Positions 26,602-35,106 of a stretch of 54,632 nucleotides of DNA are shown one piece after another (the first letter of the stretch is position 1; each line of letters starts with the position of its first letter). The position numbers were made by a program, and so were the translations under genes. The stretch covers positions 1 to 54,632 of the forward strand of contig NZ_ALVY01000214.1 in assembly GCF_000332035.1 (NCBI RefSeq), in the 5' to 3' direction. This DNA is from Gloeocapsa sp. PCC 73106. Its GTDB lineage: Bacteria > Cyanobacteriota > Cyanobacteriia > Cyanobacteriales > Gloeocapsaceae. The notes below the pieces were generated by a model. It saw only the letters and a list, made by a program, of their open reading frames with translations, did not search any database and was not told where the DNA came from.

Positions 26602-27408
26602 ATGGAATTAATTACTATTTTCCTAGCTAGTTTGATAGGAATGCTTTCTCCTAGTGGTGTGATTGCTGAGCAAAGAATAGCCACAGCCATACGCGATCGC
26701 GTCCCGGAGGTTGAATACTTAAGAGTACGGATTGATAATCGACCAACTCATCGAATCTTAAAGGGTAAAGCAGATCAACTCAAAATAGCGATCCGCGGGT
26801 TGTATCTCATACCATCAGTGAGAATCGAAGCTTTAGAAATTGAAACCGATCCCTTCCAGGTATCTTTTGCCAACTCCTCCCCGTCTACAGGCGATCTCAG
26901 TGCGATCGCTTTGCAACAGCCATTACAATTAGGTTTACGTTTAGTCCTGACTGAGAGTGATTTAAAAGAAGCGCTACAGTCTCCCGTGGTGCAATCTTAT
27001 TTGGAGGAATCCGTAGCTCCCCTACCCCAAGCTCAAGCTCAAAACTATCGTTTAGTAAGCTTTGATGTTGATCTCATTGGCTCCGAACGATTGCGATTAA
27101 ACTTACAGTTAGAACCCGTTGATGTTACTAATAAAGAAAAGTTAAATATTTTGATAGACTCTGGTATAGCTATTAGACAAGGTCGGAGACTCGAACTGAT
27201 CGAACCGGTGGCTACCATCAATGAGAGAAAAGTATCCTCTCGATTTCTCAATAGAGTTGTCCAAAGATTAACGGAGGATTTAGACTTAAAAGTATTAGAG
27301 TCAGAGGGAATCACCTCGAGGATTTTACAATTAGAAATCAAAGAAGATAAACTCAATTTAGCTGCTTTTGTTCGTATGGAGCAATTACCAAAAATCTCTG
27401 TAGAATAA
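26602..27408 (+). CDS. DUF2993 (LmeA-like) lipid-binding family protein
   Basis: This is a conserved cyanobacterial protein of 268 residues. It has a hydrophobic N-terminus (ITIFLASLIGMLSP) that may be a signal or membrane anchor. The repeated beta-strand pattern fits DUF2993 (VRIDNRPTHRILKGKADQLKIAIRGL, split as VRIDNRPTHRILKG then KADQLKIAIRGL). Members are thought to bind lipids in the cell envelope. The next gene begins 37 bases later on the same strand and also encodes an envelope-type protein, so the two may form an operon. The family call is from pattern recall. Confidence 0.72.
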   Translation: MELITIFLASLIGMLSPSGVIAEQRIATAIRDRVPEVEYLRVRIDNRPTHRILKGKADQLKIAIRGLYLIPSVRIEALEIETDPFQVSFANSSPSTGDLSAIALQQPLQLGLRLVLTESDLKEALQSPVVQSYLEESVAPLPQAQAQNYRLVSFDVDLIGSERLRLNLQLEPVDVTNKEKLNILIDSGIAIRQGRRLELIEPVATINERKVSSRFLNRVVQRLTEDLDLKVLESEGITSRILQLEIKEDKLNLAAFVRMEQLPKISVE

Positions 27409-27445
27409 ATTTAACTTAATCTAATCAACTGGAGTAAAGTCTATT

Positions 27446-28075
27446 ATGGATAGTCGCCAAAAAGGTCGTCGCGTTTCTTTCGGTTTAATTGCAGGATTAT
27501 CTGCAGCTCTTTTAGCAGTGGGTGGTGGAGCGGCTTGGTGGGCTTCTAAATCCTTGACTATCTCTGGTAGTGGGGTTCAACCCACGATAACTAGATATCC
27601 CACACCTCCAGTGATTACTCCCCACTCGCTCCTAACTGAAAAGGCACAAGTGTATTGGCTAAATAGTACTTCTTCTGATTTAGCTCTAACGGCTGTACCT
27701 GTCACTGTTGAGGTTGATAATCAAAGTTCCTCGCAAGAAATTCTTACTAGCACGCTAAAATTGTTATTAGCTGGGCCTGGAGAGGAAAGTTACACGACAA
27801 CTATACCCAAACACACAGAATTATTGGCTTTAACCGTAGAATCGGATGGTATTCATCTCAATCTTTCTCAAGCCTTTACCCAGGGGGGAGGAAGCGCCGA
27901 AATGACCGCTCGTCTGGGTCAAATTATCTACACCTCCACCGCGTTGGATCCTCAGGAAAAGGTCTGGATTGAAGTAGAAGGACAACCCTTAAATTTTTTG
28001 GGAGGAGAAGGACTAATTATTAATCAGCCTATGACTCGCGCCGATTTTGAAGCCAATTTTAGCTTAGTTCAATAG
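27446..28075 (+). CDS. GerMN-domain membrane-anchored protein
   Basis: This encodes 209 residues. An N-terminal transmembrane helix (about 12-34) would anchor it. The extracytoplasmic region (about 65-195) has the GerMN pattern: a VYWLN strand, then TLKLLLAGPGEE, the strand pair HTELLALTVESDGIHLNLS, and an interface segment with LGQIIYTSTALDP. In the sporulation protein GerM this domain is envelope-located; its role in cyanobacteria is unknown. The gene probably shares a transcript with the DUF2993 gene upstream. Confidence 0.75.
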   Translation: MDSRQKGRRVSFGLIAGLSAALLAVGGGAAWWASKSLTISGSGVQPTITRYPTPPVITPHSLLTEKAQVYWLNSTSSDLALTAVPVTVEVDNQSSSQEILTSTLKLLLAGPGEESYTTTIPKHTELLALTVESDGIHLNLSQAFTQGGGSAEMTARLGQIIYTSTALDPQEKVWIEVEGQPLNFLGGEGLIINQPMTRADFEANFSLVQ

Positions 28076-28095
28076 AGGTACGAAGTGTGAAACTG

Positions 28096-28566
28096 TTAGC
28101 CAGCCTTGATCCACATCAGAGTTGCTCCATACTCTACTGGTTGACCGTTTTCTACAACTATTTCCATAACCTGTCCTGATACTTCGCTTTCTATTTCATT
28201 CATTAACTTCATCGCTTCAATGATACAAACAGTCTGACCAACCGTAATGCGATCGTTAAGTTCAACGTAAGAAGTTTCGGTAGGTGCAGGAGCACGGTAG
28301 AATGTTCCTACCATTGGTGAAGTTATTGCCACCCAATTTTTTTCTTTTTCTACTGTAGATGCAGGGGCGGAGTCTACTACGGTAGGGGGAGATGAGAGTA
28401 TAGGCGCGGTAGCCGAAATGATTTCGGTGAGATTGTTGGTGGCAAGTTGACGAGAACCTTGGCGAACGTTTAACTCAAAGTCTTTGCTTTTAAGGTTAAG
28501 TTCGGTAATATTTGTTTGGGCGATCGCGCTTAATAATTCACGGAGTTGCTGATAATCTATTGACAC
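28096..28566 (-). CDS. accB: Biotin carboxyl carrier protein of acetyl-CoA carboxylase
   Basis: AccB carries the biotin of acetyl-CoA carboxylase, which starts fatty acid synthesis. The biotinylation motif EAMKLMNEI is near the C-terminus in a full biotinyl domain, preceded by an Ala/Pro/Ser-rich linker. The N-terminal part starts SIDYQQLRELL. I choose the GTG at 28566 (156 residues), which fits usual lengths. A longer frame from a TTG at 28620 adds 18 polar residues overlapping an inverted repeat (TTGTCAG/CTGACAA, 28601-28620). efp lies 29 bases or more upstream on the same strand, the usual cyanobacterial efp-accB order. Confidence 0.93.
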   Translation of the reverse strand: MSIDYQQLRELLSAIAQTNITELNLKSKDFELNVRQGSRQLATNNLTEIISATAPILSSPPTVVDSAPASTVEKEKNWVAITSPMVGTFYRAPAPTETSYVELNDRITVGQTVCIIEAMKLMNEIESEVSGQVMEIVVENGQPVEYGATLMWIKAG

Positions 28567-28649
28567 TACCCATATATCCTCTGATTTGTTCGGTGGGCTG
28601 TTGTCAGCAGAAACTGACAATCAACCTTTTATTTTATTTTACTTAGGGA

Positions 28650-29207
28650 TTATTCTCTACCAAGATACGTATCATTACGAGTATCAATCTTAATGCGTTC
28701 TCCTATAGAAATAAATAGGGGAACCATGATTTGAGCACCTGTTTCTACAATAGCTGGTTTAGTTCCTCCTGTAGCTGTATCTCCTTTGACACCAGGATCG
28801 GTCTCTGTCACAGTTAATACTACTGAAGTAGGTAGGTCTACTTCTAGTACCTGTCCATTCCAGAACAAGATGTTAACTTCCATTCCTTCGGTTATGTATT
28901 TAACGCGATCGCCTATTTGGTTAGCGTTAAGAGGAGTTTCTTCAAAACTCTCCATATCCATAAAGACGTATTGTTCTGCATCTTTGTAGGTATGTTGCAT
29001 TGTCCGTTTTTCCAGAGTTGCTTGGGGGACAGTTTCCCCAGCGCGGAAAGTGCGTTCAACTACGCTTCCTGATTGTACATTTTTCAGTTTGGTACGCACA
29101 AAGGCTGACCCTTTACCGGGTTTAACGTGAAGAAACTCCACCACCCGCCAAACTGATCCATCTATTTCAATGGTTACACCGCTGCGAAAATCGTTACTAG
29201 AAATCAT
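28650..29207 (-). CDS. efp: Translation elongation factor P
   Basis: EF-P rescues ribosomes stalled at polyproline. The 185 residues show three beta-barrel domains. The modification loop is in domain I ([17 protein letters not shown], residues about 26-42), with Lys at the tip. The C-terminus [15 protein letters not shown] is the family signature. The start at 29207 (MISSNDFR) is typical. It is followed by accB, a conserved linkage in cyanobacteria. Confidence 0.97.
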   Translation of the reverse strand: MISSNDFRSGVTIEIDGSVWRVVEFLHVKPGKGSAFVRTKLKNVQSGSVVERTFRAGETVPQATLEKRTMQHTYKDAEQYVFMDMESFEETPLNANQIGDRVKYITEGMEVNILFWNGQVLEVDLPTSVVLTVTETDPGVKGDTATGGTKPAIVETGAQIMVPLFISIGERIKIDTRNDTYLGRE

Positions 29208-29316
29208 GAAATTCTCATCACACGCTCACAGACAAGATAATATTGTAGCTGATGGGAGTGCTTTTGCTGATATATTTTCGTGATAGAATTCCCCATAACC
29301 TTAACTAATATTTACA

Positions 29317-30171
29317 GTGACTACTCTAACTCTGGATACAACGCAATTAAGTCAAATTTTGACAGTAGCTTGGGGCGCCACCGATATTTTACGCAAATAT
29401 TACCGTAGCGATGTAGCTGAACAGCAAGAACAAGATAAGGATGGACCTGTGACAGCAGCTGATCTCGCTTGTAATCATTATATTCTAGAAGAGTTGCAAA
29501 AAACTTATAAAGCTCCAGAGTTTGGTTATCTCAGCGAAGAAACCTACAGCAAGGGTGAGACTTTTCCCCAGCCTTACGTTTGGATTATTGATCCTTTAGA
29601 CGGTACCCGAGACTTCCTCGATAAAACCGGAGAATACGCCATCCATATCGCTTTGACTCAAGCAGGACGCCCCATTTTAGCGGTAGTTGCGGTCCCAGAA
29701 GCAGAAAAAATTTACTACGCTGTTAAAGATCGAGGAACTTACGTCGAAACCCGAGATCGTCAACCAACCCGGATCAAAGTATCCCAGCGCCAGTCTATCT
29801 CAGATCTTTATCTAGTAGTGAGTCGTACCCATCGAGACGATCGCTTTCAGAAATTAATCGACCAATTACCCTTTAAAGGGCGCAATTACGTGGGGAGTGT
29901 GGGCAAGAAGATAGCTACAGTCTTAGAACAAGCATCAGACGTTTATATCTCGCTTTCAGGAAAATCGGCGCCCAAAGATTGGGATTTTGCTGCACCCGAA
30001 TTGATTTTGACCGAAGCAGGGGGTAAAATAACTTATTTTGATGGTTCACCCCTAATCTATAACAAGGGCGACGTGAATCAGTGGGGGGGAATTATGGCGA
30101 GTAATGGTCCCTGTCATCAGGAGTTATGCTCTCAAGCGATCGCACTTTTAGAGGTTATCGACGCAGGTTAA
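29317..30171 (+). CDS. CysQ-like 3'(2'),5'-bisphosphate nucleotidase / inositol phosphatase family
   Basis: This is a Mg2+-dependent phosphatase of 284 residues. The metal site is formed by Glu-Glu in YLSEET (about residue 67) and DPLDGTRDF (about 91-99). The distal WDFAAPELILTEAGG closes the site. The PVTAADL segment near residue 45 also fits the family. CysQ removes PAP from sulfate assimilation; inositol monophosphatase is the alternative. It begins with GTG. The 119 bases after it hold repeat copy D. Confidence 0.85.
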   Translation: MTTLTLDTTQLSQILTVAWGATDILRKYYRSDVAEQQEQDKDGPVTAADLACNHYILEELQKTYKAPEFGYLSEETYSKGETFPQPYVWIIDPLDGTRDFLDKTGEYAIHIALTQAGRPILAVVAVPEAEKIYYAVKDRGTYVETRDRQPTRIKVSQRQSISDLYLVVSRTHRDDRFQKLIDQLPFKGRNYVGSVGKKIATVLEQASDVYISLSGKSAPKDWDFAAPELILTEAGGKITYFDGSPLIYNKGDVNQWGGIMASNGPCHQELCSQAIALLEVIDAG

Positions 30172-30210
30172 TCCCAGCAAAGGATATTGACCAAGCACTA
30201 CGTATCACCC

Positions 30211-30332
30211 GTTAGGACAATTTAAACCCTATTTAAGGGTGCGCTCGGCGACTGGGGAGAGTAGGGAGAGGTGAGAGTGTAAGTATCTCTTTACCCTTTC
30301 CCCTTTACCCTTTCCCCTGCGCTACGCGCTCC
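30211..30332 (+). repeat. Dispersed repeat, copy D, extending into a coding end
   Basis: The blocks are GTTAGGACAATTTAAACCC, TTTAAGGGTGCGCTCGGCG, ACTGGGGAGAGTAGGG, AGAGGTGAGAGTG, a pyrimidine tract (TTTACCCTTTCCCC twice) and a GCGCTACGCGC palindrome. The same order is seen at 11499-11629 and, in part, at 278-365. The pyrimidine tract and palindrome lie within the last codons of the BASS transporter gene on the minus strand. Confidence 0.78.
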
Positions 30333-31157
30333 ACTATTAAGTATTTTTAGATAAATAGCCTCAACTATTGCCCCAAAGAAAAGGTAGGGGATTAAATTAG
30401 GCAAGATTGCGTTAATGGGAAAGTTTGAACTGGCTATAAAAACAGCTAAACCTATATTGCGACTGGCACATACTAAGGCTAGGGTATGGCGTCGTTCGTG
30501 GTTACGACCACCGAAAAGGTGACCAATGCCAAGGGATGAAGCTACTACGAGCACAATAGCCAAGAGGGAAGAAAAATCTATTTGTAAAACAAATTTAAAA
30601 GTTATGACTAAAATTAAGAAAATTATCCCGATTAATGCTAAATTAGCGATTATTGTGATAGGTTTGACAATTTTCTCACCTAAAGAAGGAAATTTTTGGT
30701 GAATAAAAATGCCAATTCCTAAGGGAATCAACTGAGCGATCATGATTTGATTGACTATCCCCAATAGACTAACGTCGATTTTAAAATCGTCAAAGGCAAA
30801 AAAAAGTTTTAGGGTAATGGGTGTGGTGATTACAGACAACAGAAGCACTATCAGATGTAGGCTGGCACCATAAGCAAAAATACCTCCTTTATTAAATACT
30901 TTTCTACTACTAAGAGGTGAGCCTGGTGAAGCAGCTACGAGCAATATCGCTACAGCAATTCCTCGAGGAAGTTGAAATATGATGACAATTGCAAAAGCAA
31001 CAAGGGGCACCAAAACATCAACCGCTAAGAGCGATCGCCTCAACAGACTCGGTTTAGTTTTCAGATAAGTCAACTCTTTGGTTGTGGTGTTTAATCCTTC
31101 CGATAATTTCAGACCAAATAACGTTAACCCTATCGCAATTTTTAAGAAGTTCTCCAT
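30291..31157 (-). CDS. BASS-family (bile acid:Na+ symporter-like) transporter
   Basis: This is a membrane protein of 288 residues with about nine hydrophobic helices. The ASPGSPLSSRK segment in the first half and ALVCASRNIGLAVFIAS in the second fit the crossover regions of the BASS fold, which in cyanobacteria includes Na+-coupled organic-anion carriers. It is shorter than classical members, so one helix could be missing at the N-terminus. The last 13 or so residues (GARSAGERVKGKG) are encoded by the dispersed repeat, not by family sequence, and would be a basic cytoplasmic or periplasmic tail. The substrate is unknown. Confidence 0.75.
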   Translation of the reverse strand: MENFLKIAIGLTLFGLKLSEGLNTTTKELTYLKTKPSLLRRSLLAVDVLVPLVAFAIVIIFQLPRGIAVAILLVAASPGSPLSSRKVFNKGGIFAYGASLHLIVLLLSVITTPITLKLFFAFDDFKIDVSLLGIVNQIMIAQLIPLGIGIFIHQKFPSLGEKIVKPITIIANLALIGIIFLILVITFKFVLQIDFSSLLAIVLVVASSLGIGHLFGGRNHERRHTLALVCASRNIGLAVFIASSNFPINAILPNLIPYLFFGAIVEAIYLKILNSGARSAGERVKGKG

Positions 31158-31171
31158 AGTTTAGCTCGAGA

Positions 31172-31636
31172 CTAAAGCTGTTTATGGGTGTGAGGGTGCT
31201 GTTTAACATTATCTTCGTTACGTACGATATTGACGGTATTGAGTACTCGCTTACGCTCTAAAGAGTAATTAAAATCATCTCGCACAGTATCAAGGGGAAT
31301 ATAAGCTTGGGCTGTGGGACGACTTTTATAGGTACGAATCGTCGCGATCATTCTTTCGAGAAAATCATCACCGATTTGTGCAGATTCGGGAAATTCTGGG
31401 GGAATCTGCACTTGATCATCTTGGATTATGTCTTTCACTAGTTTGGCACAAGCTAACTGATAAGAGGTGGGAATACCTTTGAGAATTGCTTCCAAAGCTG
31501 CAGAAGGAATCGGCTCAACGATTTGCACTTGATGAAATTCTCCATCTTCTTTGAGAAAACAAGTAGCTAAACCGAGAACACAATAGTCATCTTTTTTGAT
31601 ATCTTCAGCCTGAGTCAGCAAACTAGTAACTGTCAT
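31172..31636 (-). CDS. Conserved cyanobacterial protein of unknown function
   Basis: This encodes 154 residues, soluble, with no signal peptide or membrane helix. The first part (EDIKKDDYCVLGLATCFLKEDGE) is strand-rich; the middle (ALEAILKGIPTSYQLACAKLVKDII) looks helical. The C-terminal 20 residues are polar with several His. It lies 14 bases upstream of the BASS transporter gene on the same strand, so co-transcription is likely. I do not recognise a functional family. Confidence 0.7.
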   Translation of the reverse strand: MTVTSLLTQAEDIKKDDYCVLGLATCFLKEDGEFHQVQIVEPIPSAALEAILKGIPTSYQLACAKLVKDIIQDDQVQIPPEFPESAQIGDDFLERMIATIRTYKSRPTAQAYIPLDTVRDDFNYSLERKRVLNTVNIVRNEDNVKQHPHTHKQL

Positions 31637-31668
31637 ATGTAAGTCCTGAATTGATTTATTCTTCTATC

Positions 31669-32049
31669 TTACTCTTCGGTCCCCATTTTTTCTTCTATAA
31701 CCCAGAAAATATAGCGTTCGTTTGGCTCTACCTTTAGTTGATATTTTTTAATTTGAGACTGAGTCTGTCTAGCATCAAAATAATAGGTAAATTCCTCATT
31801 TAGGCGATTGACTCGAGTTTGGGTGTCTTGAATCTCCGCTCTGACTTCTTTTAATTCAGATTGTTGAGATAAATAATAAGGTAATAATTTAGCTAAACTG
31901 GCGATCGCGCTTATCGTTAAAATCCCGTTAATAAATAATTTAGCACTGACCTCAGCAGCTAAGAGTTTTTCAGCTTTGCTTTGGTGATCATAGCTTCTTT
32001 TTCTGCGTTTATTTGGTTTTGGCGAATATAAAGGTTGCTGTGCATTCAT
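31669..32049 (-). CDS. Conserved membrane-anchored coiled-coil protein, unknown function
   Basis: This encodes 126 residues. A basic N-terminus (KPNKRRKRS) is followed by one hydrophobic helix (about 37-62, ISAIASLAKLLPYYL region) and then a coiled coil (about 62-90, QSELKEVRAEIQDTQTRVNRL). The tail contains ERYIFWVIEEK. The layout resembles small divisome-type or scaffold proteins (FtsB/FtsL shape), but that is only a topology match. It precedes the 154-residue gene by 32 bases on the same strand. Confidence 0.65.
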   Translation of the reverse strand: MNAQQPLYSPKPNKRRKRSYDHQSKAEKLLAAEVSAKLFINGILTISAIASLAKLLPYYLSQQSELKEVRAEIQDTQTRVNRLNEEFTYYFDARQTQSQIKKYQLKVEPNERYIFWVIEEKMGTEE

Positions 32050-32190
32050 GGCTTAAGTGATTGGTGTTTAGATGTTTCACCTACAATCTTTAAGCAAATT
32101 TTAAGATCTTTGTCAAGTGTCAAGCAAACAGGAACCTTCAGGGAGTATATTTTCCTACACAAAATAAGAAAATACACCCCATTCAATCAT

Positions 32191-32286
32191 CTACTTGAAA
32201 AGCTCGGTAGATAGACGGAAAGCTAAAATTGCGGGAATCAGAGCCACAACCAAAGCGATGTAAACTTGAGTATCTGTTAAAGACAT
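32191..32286 (-). CDS. psaM: Photosystem I reaction centre subunit XII
   Basis: This 31-residue single-helix protein starts MSLTDTQVYIALVVALIP and ends FRLSTELFK, which I recognise as PsaM. PsaM is a small thylakoid subunit at the trimer interface region of photosystem I. It has a good ribosome site (GGAG, 7 bases before the ATG at 32286). It stands alone in the 335-base gap between the coiled-coil protein gene and upp. It is too short for ordinary gene calling. Confidence 0.95.
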   Translation of the reverse strand: MSLTDTQVYIALVVALIPAILAFRLSTELFK

Positions 32287-32384
32287 AGATTAACTCCTAA
32301 ATATCTATGAGAATATTCTTTTATTTAATTTGCTCTAAAACGAGGTCACCCTCCCACCAATTTTTACAAGACGTAACAATTAAC

Positions 32385-33035
32385 TCAAGTACCAAAGGAG
32401 CGATCGCCTGCGTCTCCCAAACCTGGAACGATGTAGCCATGACTATTGAGCCCTTCATCGATCGTGGCTGTGTAGACTTGTAAACTGGGGTAGGCTTTAT
32501 TGAGACTTTGTAGAGCTGGTGGAGCGCTAACTACAGAAATAACCCGAATGAGACTCGAATCAGCACCGCGACTGGTAATTTCCTCCATAGCGGTCATAAT
32601 AGAGCCTCCTGTGGCTAGCATCGGCTCAAAAATTATTACCCTAGTGTCACTCCTAAAGGAAGCAGGTAACTTATTGAGATAACAACTACTAAGTAGGGTT
32701 TCCTCATCTCGCACCAAACCCAAATGATAGGTAGAAGCCAAGGGTAATAAACCTTGAGCGCCTTCTAAAAGGGTTAAACCGGCCCTTAAAATGGGTACCA
32801 GGGCGATAGGAACTTGAGGATCGATAAAAGTTGCCGGACAATCAGTCAGGGGAGTTGTTACCGTCGTTTCCAGGGTAGGTAGCCAGTAGCGAGTAGCCTC
32901 GTAAGTTAACCAGCGTCCCAACTCATTCATGGCGGTTTTGAATAACACTGGGGGAGTATCGAGATCCCTAGCTACCCCCAACCAATGTTTAATGAGTGGA
33001 TGTTCGGGTACATAAACCCTTAGTTGCAAAGTCAT
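32385..33035 (-). CDS. upp: Uracil phosphoribosyltransferase
   Basis: Upp converts uracil and PRPP to UMP in pyrimidine salvage. The PRPP-binding loop is in the EPMLATGGSIMTAME region, and IALVPILRAGLTLLEG and YIVPGLGDAGDRSFGT are conserved blocks. The length of 216 residues is normal. The N-terminus (MTLQLRVYVPEHPLIKHWL) fits the plant and cyanobacterial members. It lies 26 bases downstream of the AddB-like gene on the same strand. Confidence 0.95.
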   Translation of the reverse strand: MTLQLRVYVPEHPLIKHWLGVARDLDTPPVLFKTAMNELGRWLTYEATRYWLPTLETTVTTPLTDCPATFIDPQVPIALVPILRAGLTLLEGAQGLLPLASTYHLGLVRDEETLLSSCYLNKLPASFRSDTRVIIFEPMLATGGSIMTAMEEITSRGADSSLIRVISVVSAPPALQSLNKAYPSLQVYTATIDEGLNSHGYIVPGLGDAGDRSFGT

Positions 33036-33061
33036 GTTTAAGTCACAAGAAATCTAAATCA

Positions 33062-35092
33062 TTATATCTCTTGAGCGCGGTAAACCAAACTTAACAAAGG
33101 TCCCAATTGCTCAGTCCCATTTACGCTTAAATCGCTGTGACACAGATAAACGCGATCGCTCACCCGCGCCCATAAATCTCCCAAGATGCGCTCTAAAAGT
33201 TCTTGATCCATCTGTAACTCGTCTTGAGCTGTCCAAAGTTGACCTGACCAAGAATGCCAAAACAAGGGAGCACCCAAAAGCATAGCTGCGCCTCCTTTTT
33301 GCCAAAGGACTGAACCTGCGTCGAGCCAAAAGTGCCAACGATGACTACTTCTGAGAGAACGATATTGAAAGATTGTAGCTAGGGTAACTTTACCTTCGTT
33401 TGGGGCGGTTTTGCCTAAGGGATAGGGATTAGCTGTAATTGTCCCGATGCGTAACAATTTGATAAAGTCGGCGATCTTAGCGCTTAAGGTTTGTTGAGTG
33501 ATTTGATGTTGTCGCAGACGTCTATCTACTTCCCAGTAGTGTTGTGCTGTTTCCATTAGTTCTCTAAGGACTACCATTTTCTCGTAATTTAGTTTGTCTT
33601 TATTGCTAAAAAAATTTTTAATAGCCTGATTAAGGAACAAAATCGGACTGAGTTTCTCGGTTTGCACTCTGGTTTTTTGCTTGTCGATCCAAGTGGTAAC
33701 TTTCTGATAGGCGTAAGTTCCTTGAGCACCGAGACGATCCCACCGAGGAAAGCGCTCTACTGGGAGTAAATGAGGAGATTGAATATCTACTTGATAACAA
33801 TAATCGGCTAAAATTCCTGCTCTAACTGGATCTAAGCTTTGAGTGAGGACTACCAGCATTTCGGCGATCGCTTCAGCACTCAATAATCGTCCTAAATCTG
33901 GGTAAACCAAAGCCAACAGAGTCAATAGAGCGCGCACTAAGGGGGAACTAGAGAGGGGTCGCTGTTCATTGAGGGGTTCCAGGTTAATACCTTGGTGAGA
34001 TAGCATCTCAATTAAGCTATAACGAGCTATTTCGTCTAAACCCGGCGCTATAATCGCTATTTCTTCTGGTTTTACCTCTTGTTTTTTTACTCCTTGGATA
34101 ATTACTTCGCTCACTCTGCGCAATAATTCAGCTCGAGAGGTTGTCTGTATTGCTCTCCAAGCTGGTGATAAGCTTAAAGCTGATGGTTCATGGATTATCT
34201 CTGTTACCGCGTCTTCTCCGAGATAAGCTAAGCCACCCTGAGGTTGTTTAGATAGCAATTCTACGCGACAACGTTCCTGAATACCACTTAGATATTCTGG
34301 ATCTGCTCCTAAGCCCTGTCTGATTTTACCCTGGGGATTATAGGTAAAGACACTGAATTTTCCCTGATCTAGATAAAACTCAAATAAGTCTCTTGCGATC
34401 GCCGGGTAATCGTCGAGATCGTCGGCGAAGATCGCTTCGTAACGACTAGCTAGTTGTTGGCGATAACAATCTTGTGGCCACAAATAGGACCAGTACAGGT
34501 CATAAATGATCCCGTAGGTGAGTAAGCCTCGGTCTAAGCACCACTGACGCCACTGTAGGAGCAATTCCCCCCCTAAATCTGGGTCTACTATAGGGTTTTC
34601 TAAGCCTTGTTTGAGTAGTTGAGGGATAGTTTCTATGGGGATACAACTGGCTCCTGCTAATTGTATTAAATCTAGTAAGTAACGGACTAATCTCGGGTTT
34701 TCTCCTTCTAACCGAGGACTCCACAATTGGGTAGCTAATTCTTGTTCTGTTTCTGGACGCAGTCTGAGGGGAAATTGAGCTTTTAGTTGCAGTGGTTCGA
34801 GTAACAACGGCCAAAAAAGAATTACTTCATCGCTAATAAAACCTAAGGGGCTTTTACAGATAACTGGATAACTTTCTGGTACAGCATTTGACAGTTTATC
34901 AGCTAAATTATAGCGATGATCATTATTGGATGCGAAAACTAAAACCCCGGGTCCGGGAGAACGATGACGCTCTGACTTTTTGCTACGATCATATCCTAGC
35001 TTGGTTTGTACCCAATGCTGAAATTCTGCGACTAAGCGAGTAGTCTTCCCACTGCGGCTAGGTCCACTAATCCAAAGAAAAAATTGAGACAT
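33062..35092 (-). CDS. UvrD/AddB-like P-loop protein (SF1 helicase-like), function uncertain
   Basis: This encodes 676 residues. Walker A GPSRSGKTT is at 10-18. An acidic IFADDLDD near residue 225 could serve as Walker B, followed by FTYNPQGKIRQGLGADPEYL at the place of SF1 motif III (normally GDP.QSIY). Later SSSPLVRALLTLL and the C-terminal ATIFQYRSLRSSHRWHF section match the SF1 C-terminal core in outline. Several motifs are degenerate, and no PD-(D/E)xK nuclease domain is seen at the end. AddB/RecB-like inactive helicases look similar. I am confident of the P-loop and the general relation, but not of activity. Confidence 0.65.
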   Translation of the reverse strand: MSQFFLWISGPSRSGKTTRLVAEFQHWVQTKLGYDRSKKSERHRSPGPGVLVFASNNDHRYNLADKLSNAVPESYPVICKSPLGFISDEVILFWPLLLEPLQLKAQFPLRLRPETEQELATQLWSPRLEGENPRLVRYLLDLIQLAGASCIPIETIPQLLKQGLENPIVDPDLGGELLLQWRQWCLDRGLLTYGIIYDLYWSYLWPQDCYRQQLASRYEAIFADDLDDYPAIARDLFEFYLDQGKFSVFTYNPQGKIRQGLGADPEYLSGIQERCRVELLSKQPQGGLAYLGEDAVTEIIHEPSALSLSPAWRAIQTTSRAELLRRVSEVIIQGVKKQEVKPEEIAIIAPGLDEIARYSLIEMLSHQGINLEPLNEQRPLSSSPLVRALLTLLALVYPDLGRLLSAEAIAEMLVVLTQSLDPVRAGILADYCYQVDIQSPHLLPVERFPRWDRLGAQGTYAYQKVTTWIDKQKTRVQTEKLSPILFLNQAIKNFFSNKDKLNYEKMVVLRELMETAQHYWEVDRRLRQHQITQQTLSAKIADFIKLLRIGTITANPYPLGKTAPNEGKVTLATIFQYRSLRSSHRWHFWLDAGSVLWQKGGAAMLLGAPLFWHSWSGQLWTAQDELQMDQELLERILGDLWARVSDRVYLCHSDLSVNGTEQLGPLLSLVYRAQEI

Positions 35093-35106
35093 TACATTTT
35101 AAATAA

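Noticed and set aside
30240..30332. Repeat copy D considered as part of a CRISPR or tandem array
   Set aside because: The elements are single and imperfect, with no regular spacer pattern. No CRISPR array is seen anywhere in the window.
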